In this document: positions 24,200-36,262 of the stretch, in pieces
How the letters are laid out: the number at the start of each line of letters is the position of its first letter
Position numbering within the stretch: position 1 is the stretch's first letter
The notes under the pieces: model-generated
Databases searched by the model: none
Told to the model about the DNA's origin: nothing
What the model saw: only the letters and a program-made list of their open reading frames with translations
Made by a program: the position numbers and the translations under genes
Origin: Monocercomonoides exilis
Lineage: Eukaryota > Preaxostyla > Oxymonadida > Polymastigidae
DNA: 64,000 nt
Reading direction: 5' to 3'
Assembly (NCBI GenBank): GCA_001643675.2
Contig: LSRY02000028.1
Location: forward strand, 930,001 to 994,000

Positions 24200-25590
24200 T
24201 TTTTCTAATTCCGAAGAATCTCCTGTTCCAGCTCCAAATAGATCAAAATCCAAACTATCTGATTTATATTATCTTTCTTCAGCATCTTCTTCATCTTGAA
24301 TTCCCAAAATATCATTAATATCAGGAATTTCTTCGTTTTCATCAATTCCATCATCATCAATTTCCAATTCAAATTCATCTTCAGATTGAACATTTATAGC
24401 TTTTTCCATGAATTTTCCGTTGGATAGCAAACCTGATCTTTTCACAATGAACGTTGCAAGCACTCCAGGAATAAATCGCTATCTCACTTCATATCTTGGG
24501 GAAAATGATCGCAAATGTGCCCACATTCCTTCTGTAGCATTCGTATTGGCTTTCGTAACAGTATCAATGTTATGAAGTTTGTGGCAGACGGTTTCGTGTG
24601 TATAACCAATTCCTCCTCAAAAAGTGTTAGCTTTCCACTCGTCGCTGATAATTGTTGTTCCTTCTTTGATTTAATTTTTAATTATAGGGATCAAAGTCTC
24701 TTTATTTCGATTTGGTTCAATGACCACAAATTTTTTTCCTAATTCTTCTTTGCCTTTTCGTTCGACAGCTCCATATATGGGTAATTCTTTTTGAAAAGTC
24801 GCAAATGTTTAATTTTCAAAGAAATCAAAAATTTCATATCTTGACCAAATTTCGGTTCCCGCTCATGCAACTTCACAGGAATGTGTTAAATAGCATTGTC
24901 AAAATTTATCCTCCACATTGGTGAAGTCACATGAGAGGGGTTTGAAATTAGATCAAGATATGAAATATTTGATTTCTTTGAAAATTGAACATTTGCGACT
25001 TTTCAAAAAGAATTACCCATATCCACATCAATTTTTTCTGCTTTCCTAATTCAAAAAATTGTTATATTCAATGAGAACAAATTCATATTAATGATCACAG
25101 TATTATTTATTGACTTATAAACCTTTTTTGTATTTCTATCTCCTTCATGCCGCTTCATCGATTTCTTCTCTTTTGCCAGTCCCTTCAATTTTTATTTCTG
25201 TAATTTAAGAAATTTAACGCAGTCGACGTTGCAACGCTAGTCCAGTATCCAATCGTCATTTGAGATTCATTGAGCATCATCCCGATTTGCCAATCTTTGA
25301 TTTCCAGCCAAAACATCGAAAGGATCATCAACACTGTTGAAATCGGTAATTTTGAAGACTCTAAAGTTGCATTTTTTAAGCAGGAAACACTTTTCTTGTC
25401 CTTTGGACGCTTCAGGATTCTAGAATGTCCCCTTCCTTTATTGATATATTTTGCTTTTTTGCAGTGCTGGCAAACTGCAAATACCTCAGAAAAATGTTGT
25501 TATATCCATTTCCAAGATGATTCTTCAGATGAAAATGTCTCATAAAGTGCTTGGCATTCCTTTTTGAAACGTTTTTTCCAAGAAATCAAA
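24200..25590 (-). pseudogene. decayed Merlin/ISXO2-type DDE transposase
   Basis: Read leftward, the sequence gives broken pieces of an ISXO2-like (IS1595/IS1016, eukaryotic Merlin) transposase in the correct order. First comes a zinc-ribbon remnant (VCQHCKKAKYI, later SCLKN) with ESSKLPISTVLMI. Then follow KIEGTGKREEIDEAA (first catalytic Asp), WIYGAVERKGKEELGKKF, IPIIKN, GTTIISDEWKA (second Asp), GYTHETVCHK and NATEGMWAHLRSF (catalytic Glu). A short acidic tail (near 24270-24390) follows. At least five in-frame stops (TAA, TGA, TAG) and a 240-bp insertion at 24779-25018 break it, so it cannot encode a functional enzyme. I did not find convincing terminal inverted repeats around it. The family call rests on the DDE motif context, which is distinctive. 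Confidence 0.85.
24779..25018. mobile_element. 240-bp foldback MITE nested in the Merlin pseudogene
   Basis: The element starts GGGTAATTCTTTTTGAAAAG and ends in its reverse complement. The outer arms (24779-24844 and 24953-25018) pair over 66 bp with two mismatches. The inner part is a more diverged palindrome. ATAT at 24775-24778 and 25019-25022 is a 4-bp target duplication. Removing the element plus one ATAT restores the reading W-I-Y-G-A-V-E-R of the interrupted transposase, which fixes the boundaries. It has no coding capacity, so it is a non-autonomous element whose mobilising transposase is unknown. Confidence 0.9.
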
Positions 25591-26260
25591 TTATTTGTCG
25601 AAAAAAATATTTGTGATAATACCTATTTTTGATGTTATATAAATATGTTATATTTCCTTCTTAATCCAGTGGATGCAAAGAACAGACATAGAACATGTGT
25701 GATAATTTTTGATATCGTATTTTTCCATGCAAAAAATTCGGTTCGAAAATATCCCTTGAATATCAACAAAAGAATACTGAAAAGTGAAAAGGCTTTAAGA
25801 AATATTTCTTTTGCTTTATTTGAGCTTTTACATTTGTTTTGACAGCAGTTAAGAAAATTTAAGGCATATGAATACAAAATCTCTTCCCCAAAACAAACAA
25901 CGTTTGAAAAACCGATATTAAAAAATTAGTTATGATTTCAAAAATAATCACCCACATAATATATTTTATTTCTCAGAATCAATAGATCGCAAGAATGCTT
26001 GAAAGAATCAATAATATTGGGAATGCTTATTTTAAACTTTGTCAGTTCGTTACTTTTTTTTTCACAATTATTTCACTTATGAATAAAACAGGTTTTCCGC
26101 AATAAAAAAATGCATCTGAACCTCCACCGATAATAAGAATAATTATGTGGACAAATAATCTTTGTTTCCAAAAAGAAAAACTAATTGTTTGCAAGGAAAT
26201 TGAAAAAATGAATTAAATAAAAAAAACTTTCAATAAAAACACAAACAAATTTTGTGAATT
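25591..26260. other. AT-rich spacer, no gene seen
   Basis: Only short random reading frames, poly-A/T runs and no recognisable motif. It separates the transposase remnant from the foldback element. Confidence 0.5.
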
Positions 26261-26570
26261 GTCAACTTTTTAATGGGACTTTTTCCTTTATTGGCTCTTT
26301 TTTTGTTTATGCATGCCAATCATTCAATAAAGCAAGATGGACCTCAACACTCGGATGAGGGTGTTTATCAAACGAGCACATTAAATTTCTGGTTTGTTTT
26401 ATAAATTTTGTATATTTTTCGTAGAGATATGGGACGAAATTTTTTGCTTTATGAAATTTGTTCCACTCAATAATTTCTTTTATTTTTCTCAATTAAAACA
26501 ATTTTCTGTATTTTTTGCATGGGAATACAAGACTTATTATGATATAATTTCAGAAAAAGTTTGGAACAAA

Positions 26571-26607
<37 letters not shown>

Positions 26608-27306
26608 CACAAAACCTGAAATTTTATCCCATATAGCAATTTTTATTTATTTTGAAGTGACTTTTTTCAGCCGAAGATGTATTTCACAAATTTTTGAAAT
26701 ATATTTTTTAAAACTACTAGCATTTTCCATTTAATATTCAAAATCTTAAGTTTAACAACTTGTTTTTTCTTGATTTTTTCACATTTCATTTTTTTATCAA
26801 CATGCGAACACAAATTTGAAAATTTCTTTGTTATTAAAATGAAGTGTTAAAAATAATAATTTGATATGAAAAATGCACACTCTTATGAAGAAGTGTGGTA
26901 AATGTTGAACATCAAATTTTTCTATTTGCATCAAACAAGTGAATGGTCACAACATTGAATGATCTGCGACCATGCTTATTTTGTTTTAATGAGTTTGATG
27001 CAAATAGAAAAATTTGATGTTCAACATTTACCACACTTCTTCATGAGTGCATATCAAATTATTATTTTAACACTTCATTTTAATAACAAAGAAATTTTCA
27101 TGTTGAGTGTGAAAATTGTTAAAAATGCTAGTAGTAATTTTGTGAAATCTCTGAAAAATATACAAAATATAATAAGTCTCCCATGCAAAAATTTTTAATG
27201 AGAAAAATAAAAGAAATCAATCCAGTGTTGAAAATTTCATTGAATGATTGGCATGCATAAACAAAAAAAGAGCCAATAAAGGAAAAAGTCCCATTAAAAA
27301 GTTGAC
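26261..27306. mobile_element. 1,046-bp foldback element with perfect 68-bp terminal inverted repeats
   Basis: Terminal inverted repeats at 26261-26328 and 27239-27306 (starting GTCAACTTTTTAATGGGAC) are identical over 68 bp. Internally, 26885-26936 and 26993-27044 are a second perfect inverted pair of 52 bp around a 56-bp centre. The stretches between pair more loosely, so the whole element is one large hairpin. The left arm is about 360 bp longer because it contains a dispersed-repeat copy and a T35 run (26573-26607). There is no transposase frame and no clear target duplication. It is likely a non-autonomous foldback DNA transposon. Confidence 0.85.
26431..26572. repeat. dispersed repeat, copy A (inside the foldback element)
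   Basis: Starts GGGACGAAATTTTTTGC and ends AGAAAAAGTTTGGAACAAAT, followed at once by T35. It is the reference copy for the related stretches at 37679, 53049 and 55135. Confidence 0.7.
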
Positions 27307-28306
27307 GCTATTCATTATTTCAAAACAAAACGGAATCCTGATAATTTTTTATTCAAGTTTGAAGATCTGAAAAAATTCACTTTTGGAAAAAAAGAACAAG
27401 TTTTGAATTCATGATTATCCAATCATGAATAAGAAAAAATTTTCACGAACTCAGGAATAATCAAAACAGTTGTCATTGTAACTTTCGAAAGAAAAGAGAG
27501 AGATTTAATATTGAGACTATCGTGGATTGATGTTTCCTTCTTTCATAAAAAGAAAAGGATAATTGAACAACAATTTAAAGGATTGTTCATAGTGTCTTCT
27601 TTGTTTCAAGAAAATGAAAATGATGAAGAATATAATATATTGAAGTCGATTTGCTCAATGCAATTTACAAAAAAATATACCATAATTTCCATTTCGGGAA
27701 AAATTGCTCTGGAGAATTTCTTATTCTTTTCGATGCAAGATCCGATTTTGACAATATATATTGAATGCTTACGTGATGTGATTGAATAAAAACGAAAAAA
27801 GCAAATGAAAACAAATTCGAGCATCCGCAAATATAAAGCCACTTTCGAATGTTTATATCATTATATAATAACTTATTGAATACATGCAAATATACACACA
27901 ATATACATGCAAAAATACCTACAAAAATGCATACAGATAACAAAAAGTGAATTTCAAGGTTTTCACAAAAATTCAGACAATCATCAAAGAACAATGCAAA
28001 AGCTCCAAACAAAAGAGATCACTTCTCGTGGAGTTTTTCTCAAAATAGAAAGATAAAGCAATTTGGGGATCCACCTATTTTTGTGGAATGAACTCTGCAT
28101 CATTCATTTGCGAATGTCTTTTGAATAGAAACACGAGGCTTGTCAACTCTCTTCAATCTTTCTCATCACAGAATTGTCAAATTTAGCTTCGAAGAAATAA
28201 TTCCCAATCAAATATGAATTTATTCAAAGAAGTTGATACTTATTCTGTTTTTATAAAAAGTGATTTTTTATTCTCTCTCAATGTTTGCTGAATTTATTTG
28301 CTCCAT
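27307..28306. other. intergenic spacer holding one uncertain open frame
   Basis: Apart from the 27435-27789 frame described separately, this AT-rich stretch shows nothing recognisable. It includes the 3' flank of the leftward receptor gene. Confidence 0.45.
27435..27789 (+). CDS. possible small gene or gene fragment, unrecognised
   Basis: A frame of roughly 117 codons is open between two TAA stops with no good ATG, so it would need an upstream exon. An acceptor-like TCAG lies at about 27453. The text (SGIIKTVVIVTF, then DPILTIYIECLRDVIE at the end) has alternating hydrophobic strands and a final helix that look protein-like. They loosely recall small proteasome-assembly chaperones such as PSMG3, but I would not assign that. 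The adjacent foldback insertion may have removed its 5' part. It may be non-coding. Confidence 0.2.
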
Positions 28307-31300
28307 TCAGCATGTAACGTATTCGCTGTCGCAGAAATACCCATTTGTGTCTTCTACATAATCAATTGCATCAGATGCTGTAACAATCATGACTCCGGGA
28401 GGGAAGCGCTGAAAGAGTTCCTTTTTCATGTTGAAGAGAGATGGTCTATCAGAAGGAAGCTGTGCAAGGCATTTCTTCACCACATCTTCAAAACTCGATT
28501 GCACATCTCCCATCCTTGGCCTCTCTCCATTCACGATCTTATCTCCTGCTATCACTGCTTCATACTCCCCAAATGGAATATCCAATGTCAGACACTCCCA
28601 CAGTATCATCCCAATCGAAAATACAACTGATTCTTTTGTTGCACCCATCTTCTTGTTCATCAGCAGTTCTGGCGCCTTCCATCTCAAACATTCTTTTTTG
28701 AAGCCATCTTCATCCTCAAATGCTGATGAGGGCAGAGAGTCATCATCATCATTATCGCTTGCAGAAGTCACAATAGTTGATGAAGAGATGGATGATGAAT
28801 CAGAATCGCCATCAGAAGAAAAGTCAGAATGCATCACAATGCAGATCGTCATGTGCTCCGAGAACAACACAATATGAGGACTCAGATTGCCCAACGATTG
28901 AAGTTGAAATTGACATTCATCAAACGAATGGAGTGCCCCATTCGCCACCCAGAACAACACCTGGGCAGCTGTGTGTTCTCTCTCCTGAAGTGTGCCTATT
29001 GCCATCTCCTTTTTCTCATTCTTTCCATGAAGCAGCATGAATAAAGAATCCCTTAAATCGACAATCAGTTTTTCATGTGGCGAAGAACATGCCATGACAT
29101 CTACCAGATTTGACATAGAAGAAGTAGTTGGACACAAATCTTCCATTCGAACAAAGGTAGTTTCTGTGTCCGAAGAGTCAGTGCTTTGAGAAGATGGAGA
29201 GGAAGATCGTTTTTGTAATTCAATATCATCTTCTTCCTTTTCATCTTCCTTTTCAAGTACCCATTCAGGGATTTTGTCTGAATCCTTTCCAAGAATATAT
29301 TCTGTCGATCCACTCTCACTCAGCAAATACTCTTCTGACTCCGAATGCACCATTGTCTTCACAAACACCCTCTTCTTTGCATTCTCTTCATTCTTCCTCT
29401 CTTCTCTCATCCACTGCGCCTCTGGTGTCATCTCCATCGTCACCATCTCAAACGCCTTCGGATCCTTTCTGATGTTATCATTCACAATTTCTCTCAAATC
29501 TTTGTTCTCTTTCTTTGCCTTTCTCCATCGAATGGTTACAACAATTGACACAATCAAAACAATCAAAAACAAAATTGCAAATACCACAACAATAATAATC
29601 CAATAAGGCACAGTCTTGTTTCCTCCTTCAACGATCGTTTCATTTCCTTTTGCTTTTGTTTCGCTTGCATTCTTCAAGATGAATGGCTGCGTCGATGAAA
29701 GAGATTGTGCATTTCCAAATAAAATTAACACACTCACTTCGATTTCATTTCCACAACTCCTGATCAGATCTTTTGCAACAGTCCCTTCAACTTCTCTTTC
29801 TGACAAAAACCCATCCTCATCAAATACATGTTTTTCAATCTCCTTCTCTTCTCCTTTCCTCTTCACAACTGAGAATGACAGATTGCATGGAACAAAAAGC
29901 ATTCCTTTGAATGTCAGCTTCATTCTATCTGTCTCTTCTTTTGCTTCTATACTTTCTAACACAGGAATAAAAAATGGAGAATCTCTCTCAGAAACAATCC
30001 CTTCAAAACTGCACACAACATTCAACATCCAAAGAGAAGAATTATCCTTCAATCCATCTCCTCCTTTCAAACTCACAACATTCAATGTTCCAGAATAAGA
30101 ACAGATGATATTTCTTCTCAATGATGGATATCCTTCAAATGATAGATTGTTATTCAAAAACTCTCCTTTCTCAATTATCACATTTCCCCCACTCATTGTT
30201 ATTCCACCTTCAGCTGAATTCGAGATTGTTGTGTCTTTCATCATTACAGAACTTTTCGCAACATCCACAAGAGATCCAGACCATCTGCACATCTCTTCTC
30301 CATCATTCAAATTCTGCTCATTTCTTTCCTTTGCACTCCCATCAAAAATGCAGCTTTCCATTTTCACATCCAAACTATTCTCCACATTCATCAATTTTCC
30401 TTTTGTGGTCTTTGAACTGACTCCACCAATTGTGCAATTTGTTAATTGAATTGTCTTTTTCATTGCCAAGCAAGATATCAATGATTCTTCATTTCCCTCA
30501 ACTGTGATATTTTCTGAATGAAACTTTTCCATATTTAGTTGTCCACATTCATTAATTTCAACAAGCGAATGAGAAACTGTTGAATTGCTAATCTCAAACA
30601 AATAAATCACTGAAGGAAGCGATGATGAAAGATATATTGAAGATTTTTGAAGAATGAGATTTGACATTGTGCATCCATCAAGTTGTTCTTCTCCTTTTTC
30701 CATATTGATAATGTTAAATGGAATATTTGCATTCACAACATTTCCTTCTTCTATTAATCGTTTTGTAGTGAATGAGCAATTCATTATCTCAAGAATTCCT
30801 CCCTCTGGTGATATCAATGATTCATGTTGAGAAATGAAATTCGAATCAAACACAAAATTCACTCTCACCAATGAGACTGTTCCTGTTGTTGAAATCAAAG
30901 AATTCTTTTCACTTGTTATCTCTGATTTCACTTCAACTTCACACGTTTCTCTGCTCTTAGAGCTCAAACTCATTTCCTTCAAATTAATCTCTTCCTCAAT
31001 TGCGCTCTTGGTGTCAATGTGCAACAGACTCACATATTCCGAAGTCAGATGCATTAGTCCATAATCAATTGAATAACATGGAAGTGTGTTTGTTCCACAT
31101 TGTCTCTCATTTGATCCATTCACACTGCTTACAATGATAGTGTCGCTCTGATGGATAGTCACAAATCCAATCAGATTTGTATCTTCTTTGTGTTCGCAAC
31201 TATCAATTCCACAGATTGCATTAATTCGTGAATAATTATTCTCTCGAAGATCGAACTGAAATTGACTTTCATTGATCTGCGATGTGATGTTGAAACATTC

Positions 31301-34300
31301 AATGAAAATATCATTTCCCACTCTTGCTGTATTTGAACTGAATTTCATCCCCACAAATGTGAAGTTCAAATCCCCTCTTTCCTTTGTTGCCAGATACACT
31401 CCTCCTCCTTTCCCATTGACGCAGCTGCAATGACTGATTGCTGAGCCAACCATTTTCATTGATCCAGATGCACCCAATGTGAAAAAGATTGCTCCTCCTT
31501 TTTCACTTGTTTCTGCTTTATCCTCTGTGATGTTGCTCGAATTCACAACCAAACAAATCTTACTCTCACTTGCAGACTCCAAAATGCTTGCTCCATTATC
31601 ACTTCTCTTCACTCCTGAAAATGATGATTTCTCAATCTCAATATTTACACATTCTTCATTTTCTCCATTTATCTTCAATTCTGGTTCATGTTTCTTGATT
31701 GATAAAATGCATCCTCCACTTTCATTCAATGATTCCACTCGAACATTCACAAAATGGCAAACAACTCCAAAATCATTAATTGCAAAAATGCTGTTTCCAA
31801 CATTGCACGATTCCATCGACAAATCATTCACTTCCATACTTCCTCCAATCACATCCACAAACACACAATCAAACCCATTGCCCATTCCTGCTTCTGAATG
31901 GAATGAGCATCCAGTTATCACCAAATCTCCTCCTTTGTTTGAAATAATTGTTTTGGCTGAATTGTCAAATCCAGATGCCAGTTGAAGTTTGATGTTGGAA
32001 AATTCAAGATGATCATCATTTTCCATGAAATATTCCAGTTGACTTCCAACTGACATTTCAAAATTCAAAGTTGCTTTTGTATCTTCTTCTCCCATCTTTA
32101 CACCCTTTTTGATCTGATAATTGGACACATTGAATGAATCTCGAATAATTGTTGATCCTTCAATCTGAATTGTTTTCATTCCATATTACTTTTCCATGTT
32201 TTCCATCCCTTTCCACATTGTGAAACACGGTTCTTCCTCACTTCCACAACGCGCCACATCAAATCCTTCAGATGAGATAAATATCTCAAATGAGCTGAAT
32301 GGAATCAGAAACATGAACAAATCTTTGTTAGAATGAAAATTATCACTTCCAACAAACAGAGTTTCATCATCCTTCATTTCAGAATAATCGAAGTTGAACG
32401 AAGTGTTTGTCACAGAAGAATTAAAATCCTTTCCCAAAATGAACATATTCTTTCCAAATTCTGCCTCATTCCCATCAAATATCAAATCTCCTGATAACTC
32501 AAACAATTCATCTGCATCAGCCATATTCATCATCACCCCTCCTCCACATCCACTGCACTTGCACTGACTGAATGTTGTTGTCCCTCCACTGTGCGATGTT
32601 GAATCTCCAATAAGAACCTTGCTTTTTGAAGAGACAAATTCAATCTTTATCCCTCCTCCATTCCCGTTCTCGCATTCACATTCTTCCATCGTTGTGTTCC
32701 ACACCACAAATGTCTCACTTCCCTTCACGCTTTTTGCCATCACCACTCCATCACCTGTTGTACGATTCACATTCCGAATTGTCAAATTCCCCAGCAAACT
32801 CTCTCCAGTTGACGATCCTGCTGATGATGGTTCAGCGAAAAGAAACTGTGATATTCTCATATTTTCTATCTCCACATCAATCGTCTTCAATTGCTTCAGA
32901 GCCACTTCAAACATAGATGACGAGATTCCACTCCCTCCTGATGTCGAAGAGTCGATCACCACATCCTCCAGCGAAAGAGCCCCGCTCCCCACAGACACCA
33001 CAAACACACTCGGAGATGGGCTTCTTGTCGCGTTGTGGTCGATCCCCACATGCCCCACCTCCAGCCGACCAGAAGATAAACTGAACAGAGTAGTTGCAGT
33101 CGAAGAAAGAGAATTCGTCCCAATCACACTCACTGTCTTCCCATTCCCTGTTATTATTATTTTCTTTTCCCCAACATTGATTGTTGTCCCTTCGCTCACG
33201 TGCCTCCCACCCAGCAACGTGATTGTAGAGCTCAGCTGAACCACGCTCGCCTCCACAGCATGCCCCATTGTTTTGCATGGGAGCATTTCATATTCTCCAC
33301 ATTTCTCATTTGAATCATCTCCATTCACTCCTACAAATCGATCAAAAAACTTGTCCATTAGCCATCCCTTCTTTTCTGTCTGCTGATATGTCCAAGAACT
33401 TAAATAGAATGAATAGCATACTCTTTTCTCATTGGTATTAGTTGTGTATGATTCATAGAACGGATTATTCGATGAAAAGAGATTGTATTGATCTTCAAAA
33501 TACACATCGTGTCCATATGGAGTTGCATCAGTGCATCTGCAATCGTGAAAGATGAAGAAATAAAAATAAATAGAATTAATCGGATGAAATTCTTGGTTTG
33601 GATTAAAAAGAAATCCTCCTCCCCATGACATTGCATTGCACGAAATGAACTGGAGGCTCCTCATTTTGATTGCAGAAGGGGCATTATCGCAACACATCCC
33701 TCCGCCAAATCTATCTGTCAGTGAGCACGAAGTGAATAAGCACTCAAACACACAAGCGCTCTCACCTTTCCCATTTTCTGTTCCAATACAGGAAGATCCA
33801 GAAACCTGAAAAGAATTAAGAAAAAGTCCTCCTCCATTACTATATGCCTTACAGTTCTGGAACTCGCACCCACTGATCCTGACACATGTTGAAATCGAAT
33901 AAGCATGCATTCCTCCTCCTCCACTGTTTTGTGCAGAACAAGAATTGAAAGAGCTGTTCTCGATCTTGAAAGAATATATAACATAGCACAAAACTCCTCC
34001 TCCTCGACTGCATGCATTGCAATCATTGAACGAACAAAACTTCACTGAAAGCGTTCCTGATTCCTTGTTATACATGTAAATCGCACCACCACTCGAAACT
34101 CCATCCGAAATAGAATTATTTGTCCCAGTTGTTTTTGAGCCATTCCACACACACCAAGTGAACGAATTTGCCCCATTGTCTGTCTGATTTTGTCTCTCTG
34201 GCTTCGATGGATTCCCTTCGCTTCCTGTATATGCAACATTTCTTGTGCGACAACATCCAACAAAAGAGGTGTTTGAAACAGTTAAAGAAGTGAAGGGGTT

Positions 34301-35191
34301 GTTGAGAGAGGGGGCAATTCCACCATCATACACATCACAAACCGATGAGAATGAACAACTGCTCATCAGGCATGAGGTGTGAGGAAATGAAGCTGTTGGA
34401 GATGGACATGCATCATTTGCTGTTGAAATATTGAAAAAAGTGAGTTTGGAGAGAGATATAAGGGTTATGGAAGGTGAAGAAAGGAATGGGGCTGTTGACA
34501 CACAAAATGAAGAGAAATAAGAGGAGCAAACAGAAACATAGCATTTCTCAGAAATCTCTCCTTCCATCACTTTTGAAGAGAAAAGAGAAGGAAATGTTTG
34601 CTCATCTGAAGCAGAAGACGATCTGAGTGAAATGTTGGTGAATAATCCACAGCTCCCACGCAAATCAAAAAGGGGTATCCCTCTCTCAACTCCAATCACA
34701 CATCCACTCACCTCAACAGAACTTCCATCCGATGCCCTGAGCACACTCTCCCCACCTCTTTCCATCAATCCCAATGAATTCAGTTTCATTGATGAATTGG
34801 CTACAACAACACTTCCCTCAACCCAACTCCAACCGCACACACCCTCCTTTCCCCACATTTTCCATTCATCGCAAAAACCCCATTTTTCACCTTTCACAAT
34901 CTCTCTTCTTCCTTCATTCCATTGTTTTGTGTATTTCTTCATTGTTTTCTCTTCTTTCGAGGTTTCTCTTTCTCCTTCTTCTTTTCCTTTAATGCATTCA
35001 TCAAATAAAATGTAATCACCACATTTGTTGCTTTGAGCCTTCTCTGGCCATGCGCCTTCAGGATAATTCATATTTTCAACTTTCACTGATTCCTCTCTAA
35101 ATCCTGCTCCATCACTTGTGGTACCCTTGCACATGCACCCCACACTAATTATCCATGCGCAATAAAATATTCCTGACACCGCAACAATCAT
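28307..35191 (-). CDS. beta-helix receptor with transmembrane segment and cytoplasmic pseudokinase, split by one in-frame TAA
   Basis: Two same-frame pieces, 35191-32186 (1,001 codons) and 32179-28307 (1,290 codons), are separated only by TAA TAT GGA. Together they make a 2,294-codon gene. The N-terminus has a signal peptide (MIVAVSGIFYCAWIISV). The ectodomain is Cys/Gly-rich beta-helix with GGG turns and three CG-x(n)-PC module boundaries. In the second piece, residues about 853-880 (WIIIVVVFAILFLIVLIVSI) form the membrane segment, followed by RWRKAKKENKDL. A kinase-like domain ends the protein: WKAPELL, SIGMILWECLTLDIPFGEY and LPSDRPSLFNMKKEL are present. There is no Gly loop, VAIK lysine, HRD or DFG, and an Asp/Ser-rich insert replaces the catalytic loop region. 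It should therefore be a non-catalytic signalling receptor. The TAA could be a null allele, readthrough site or error. Confidence 0.85.
32186..32188 (-). other. in-frame TAA interrupting the receptor gene
   Basis: This is the only stop in 2,294 codons. It lies 13 codons after a module-boundary PC motif. At the equivalent position of the next module (PCYSIDYGLMHLTSEYVSLL) the residue is Glu, and TAA differs from GAA by one base. Other genes here use TAA and TAG as true ends, so reassignment is unlikely. Confidence 0.9.
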
Positions 35192-36262
35192 GCCTGTCCA
35201 ACTGCTTTCTTTTCTTTTTTCTATTGCAAACTAATATGGGCACTTCTGTTTAATATCATTCAGCTTTTGTTGAACATCATATTATCATATGGAAATAAAT
35301 ATTCTCCTTTGCTTGTTTTTCAACATTTCATTTATGATCCAATTAATAATGGAGAATGATTCATCCATTTTTGTTGATGTTCTGATATTTCAGCCGTCAC
35401 TCTCCATTCAGCGATTTCTTCTTCTGAGATGGAACAACATATGATTTAGAGCATGTAATTTTGTTGACTGTATTTTCATGAGAAATGGAATTTGGGAAGA
35501 AATGAATGATGTGAAAATTTATGAAAACAGATGAATAGAAGAGGAACGAATGATGAACATTTTGTAGTACTGCACCACATATAAATGGATGTTTTTTGGT
35601 GGATTATTTGTGATATTTTTATTTGAAGAGATTTTTGATGTATTGAAAGAAATGATTGTTTTTGCTCAGATTGGCTGAAATGGACACTTTTCACAGAAGG
35701 GATGGGATGCATGGAACAAGGTCATACGAGCATTTGGGTTGGGTTTTTGATGTGTTTTTATGGCTGAATGAGATAGAATTTCAGTTCAAGGGAAAAAGGA
35801 TAAAGGTGGAATGAGTACAAATGGATATGTTTTATTGACGCAAAGTGGTTGCAGGGAATGACTGAACTTGCAATCGGTGTGCTATAATCTCTGTTTTATA
35901 TGACATTTTTCATGAAAATACTTATTTTTTGCTTTTAATTTTTATTTTCTCATTTGATAGGATTTTGGAAGTCATAAGAGAAATGGCTGACGCACTCTAT
36001 TTGCTGGGAGAATTTGTTTTGGAGAAAGGAAGAATGAAAAGGAAAATGAGGAGGCAGAATCAGATTGAAGAATAATTAAATTGAAAATGGATTAAAGAAG
36101 AAAAGAACAAACTGCAATAATGATCGTGAAAGCAAAGAATGGAGAAGATGCCATTGAAACAATTCTTTCGAACATTTTTTGTTTATCATTCATCAGCATC
36201 GTTTTGAAAGAGGAAATGGATTAACGTTCACTCATTAACATATTCAAAGGTGCGACAAAGGC
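35192..36262. other. divergent intergenic region, 1.07 kb
   Basis: It lies between the start of the leftward receptor gene and the first proposed exon of the rightward E3 ligase, so it should hold both promoters. It contains only short open frames without recognisable content. Confidence 0.45.

Noticed and set aside
26261-27306. An ordinary transposon with its own gene
   Set aside because: No frame over about 80 codons and no DDE motif inside; only inverted arms.
28307-35191. Glutamine reassignment of TAA/TAG (known in some oxymonads) as the reason for the internal TAA
   Set aside because: The HECT ligase ends with TAG exactly after its canonical GFGL terminus, the channel and co-chaperone end in TAA, and no other long gene here has internal TAA or TAG.
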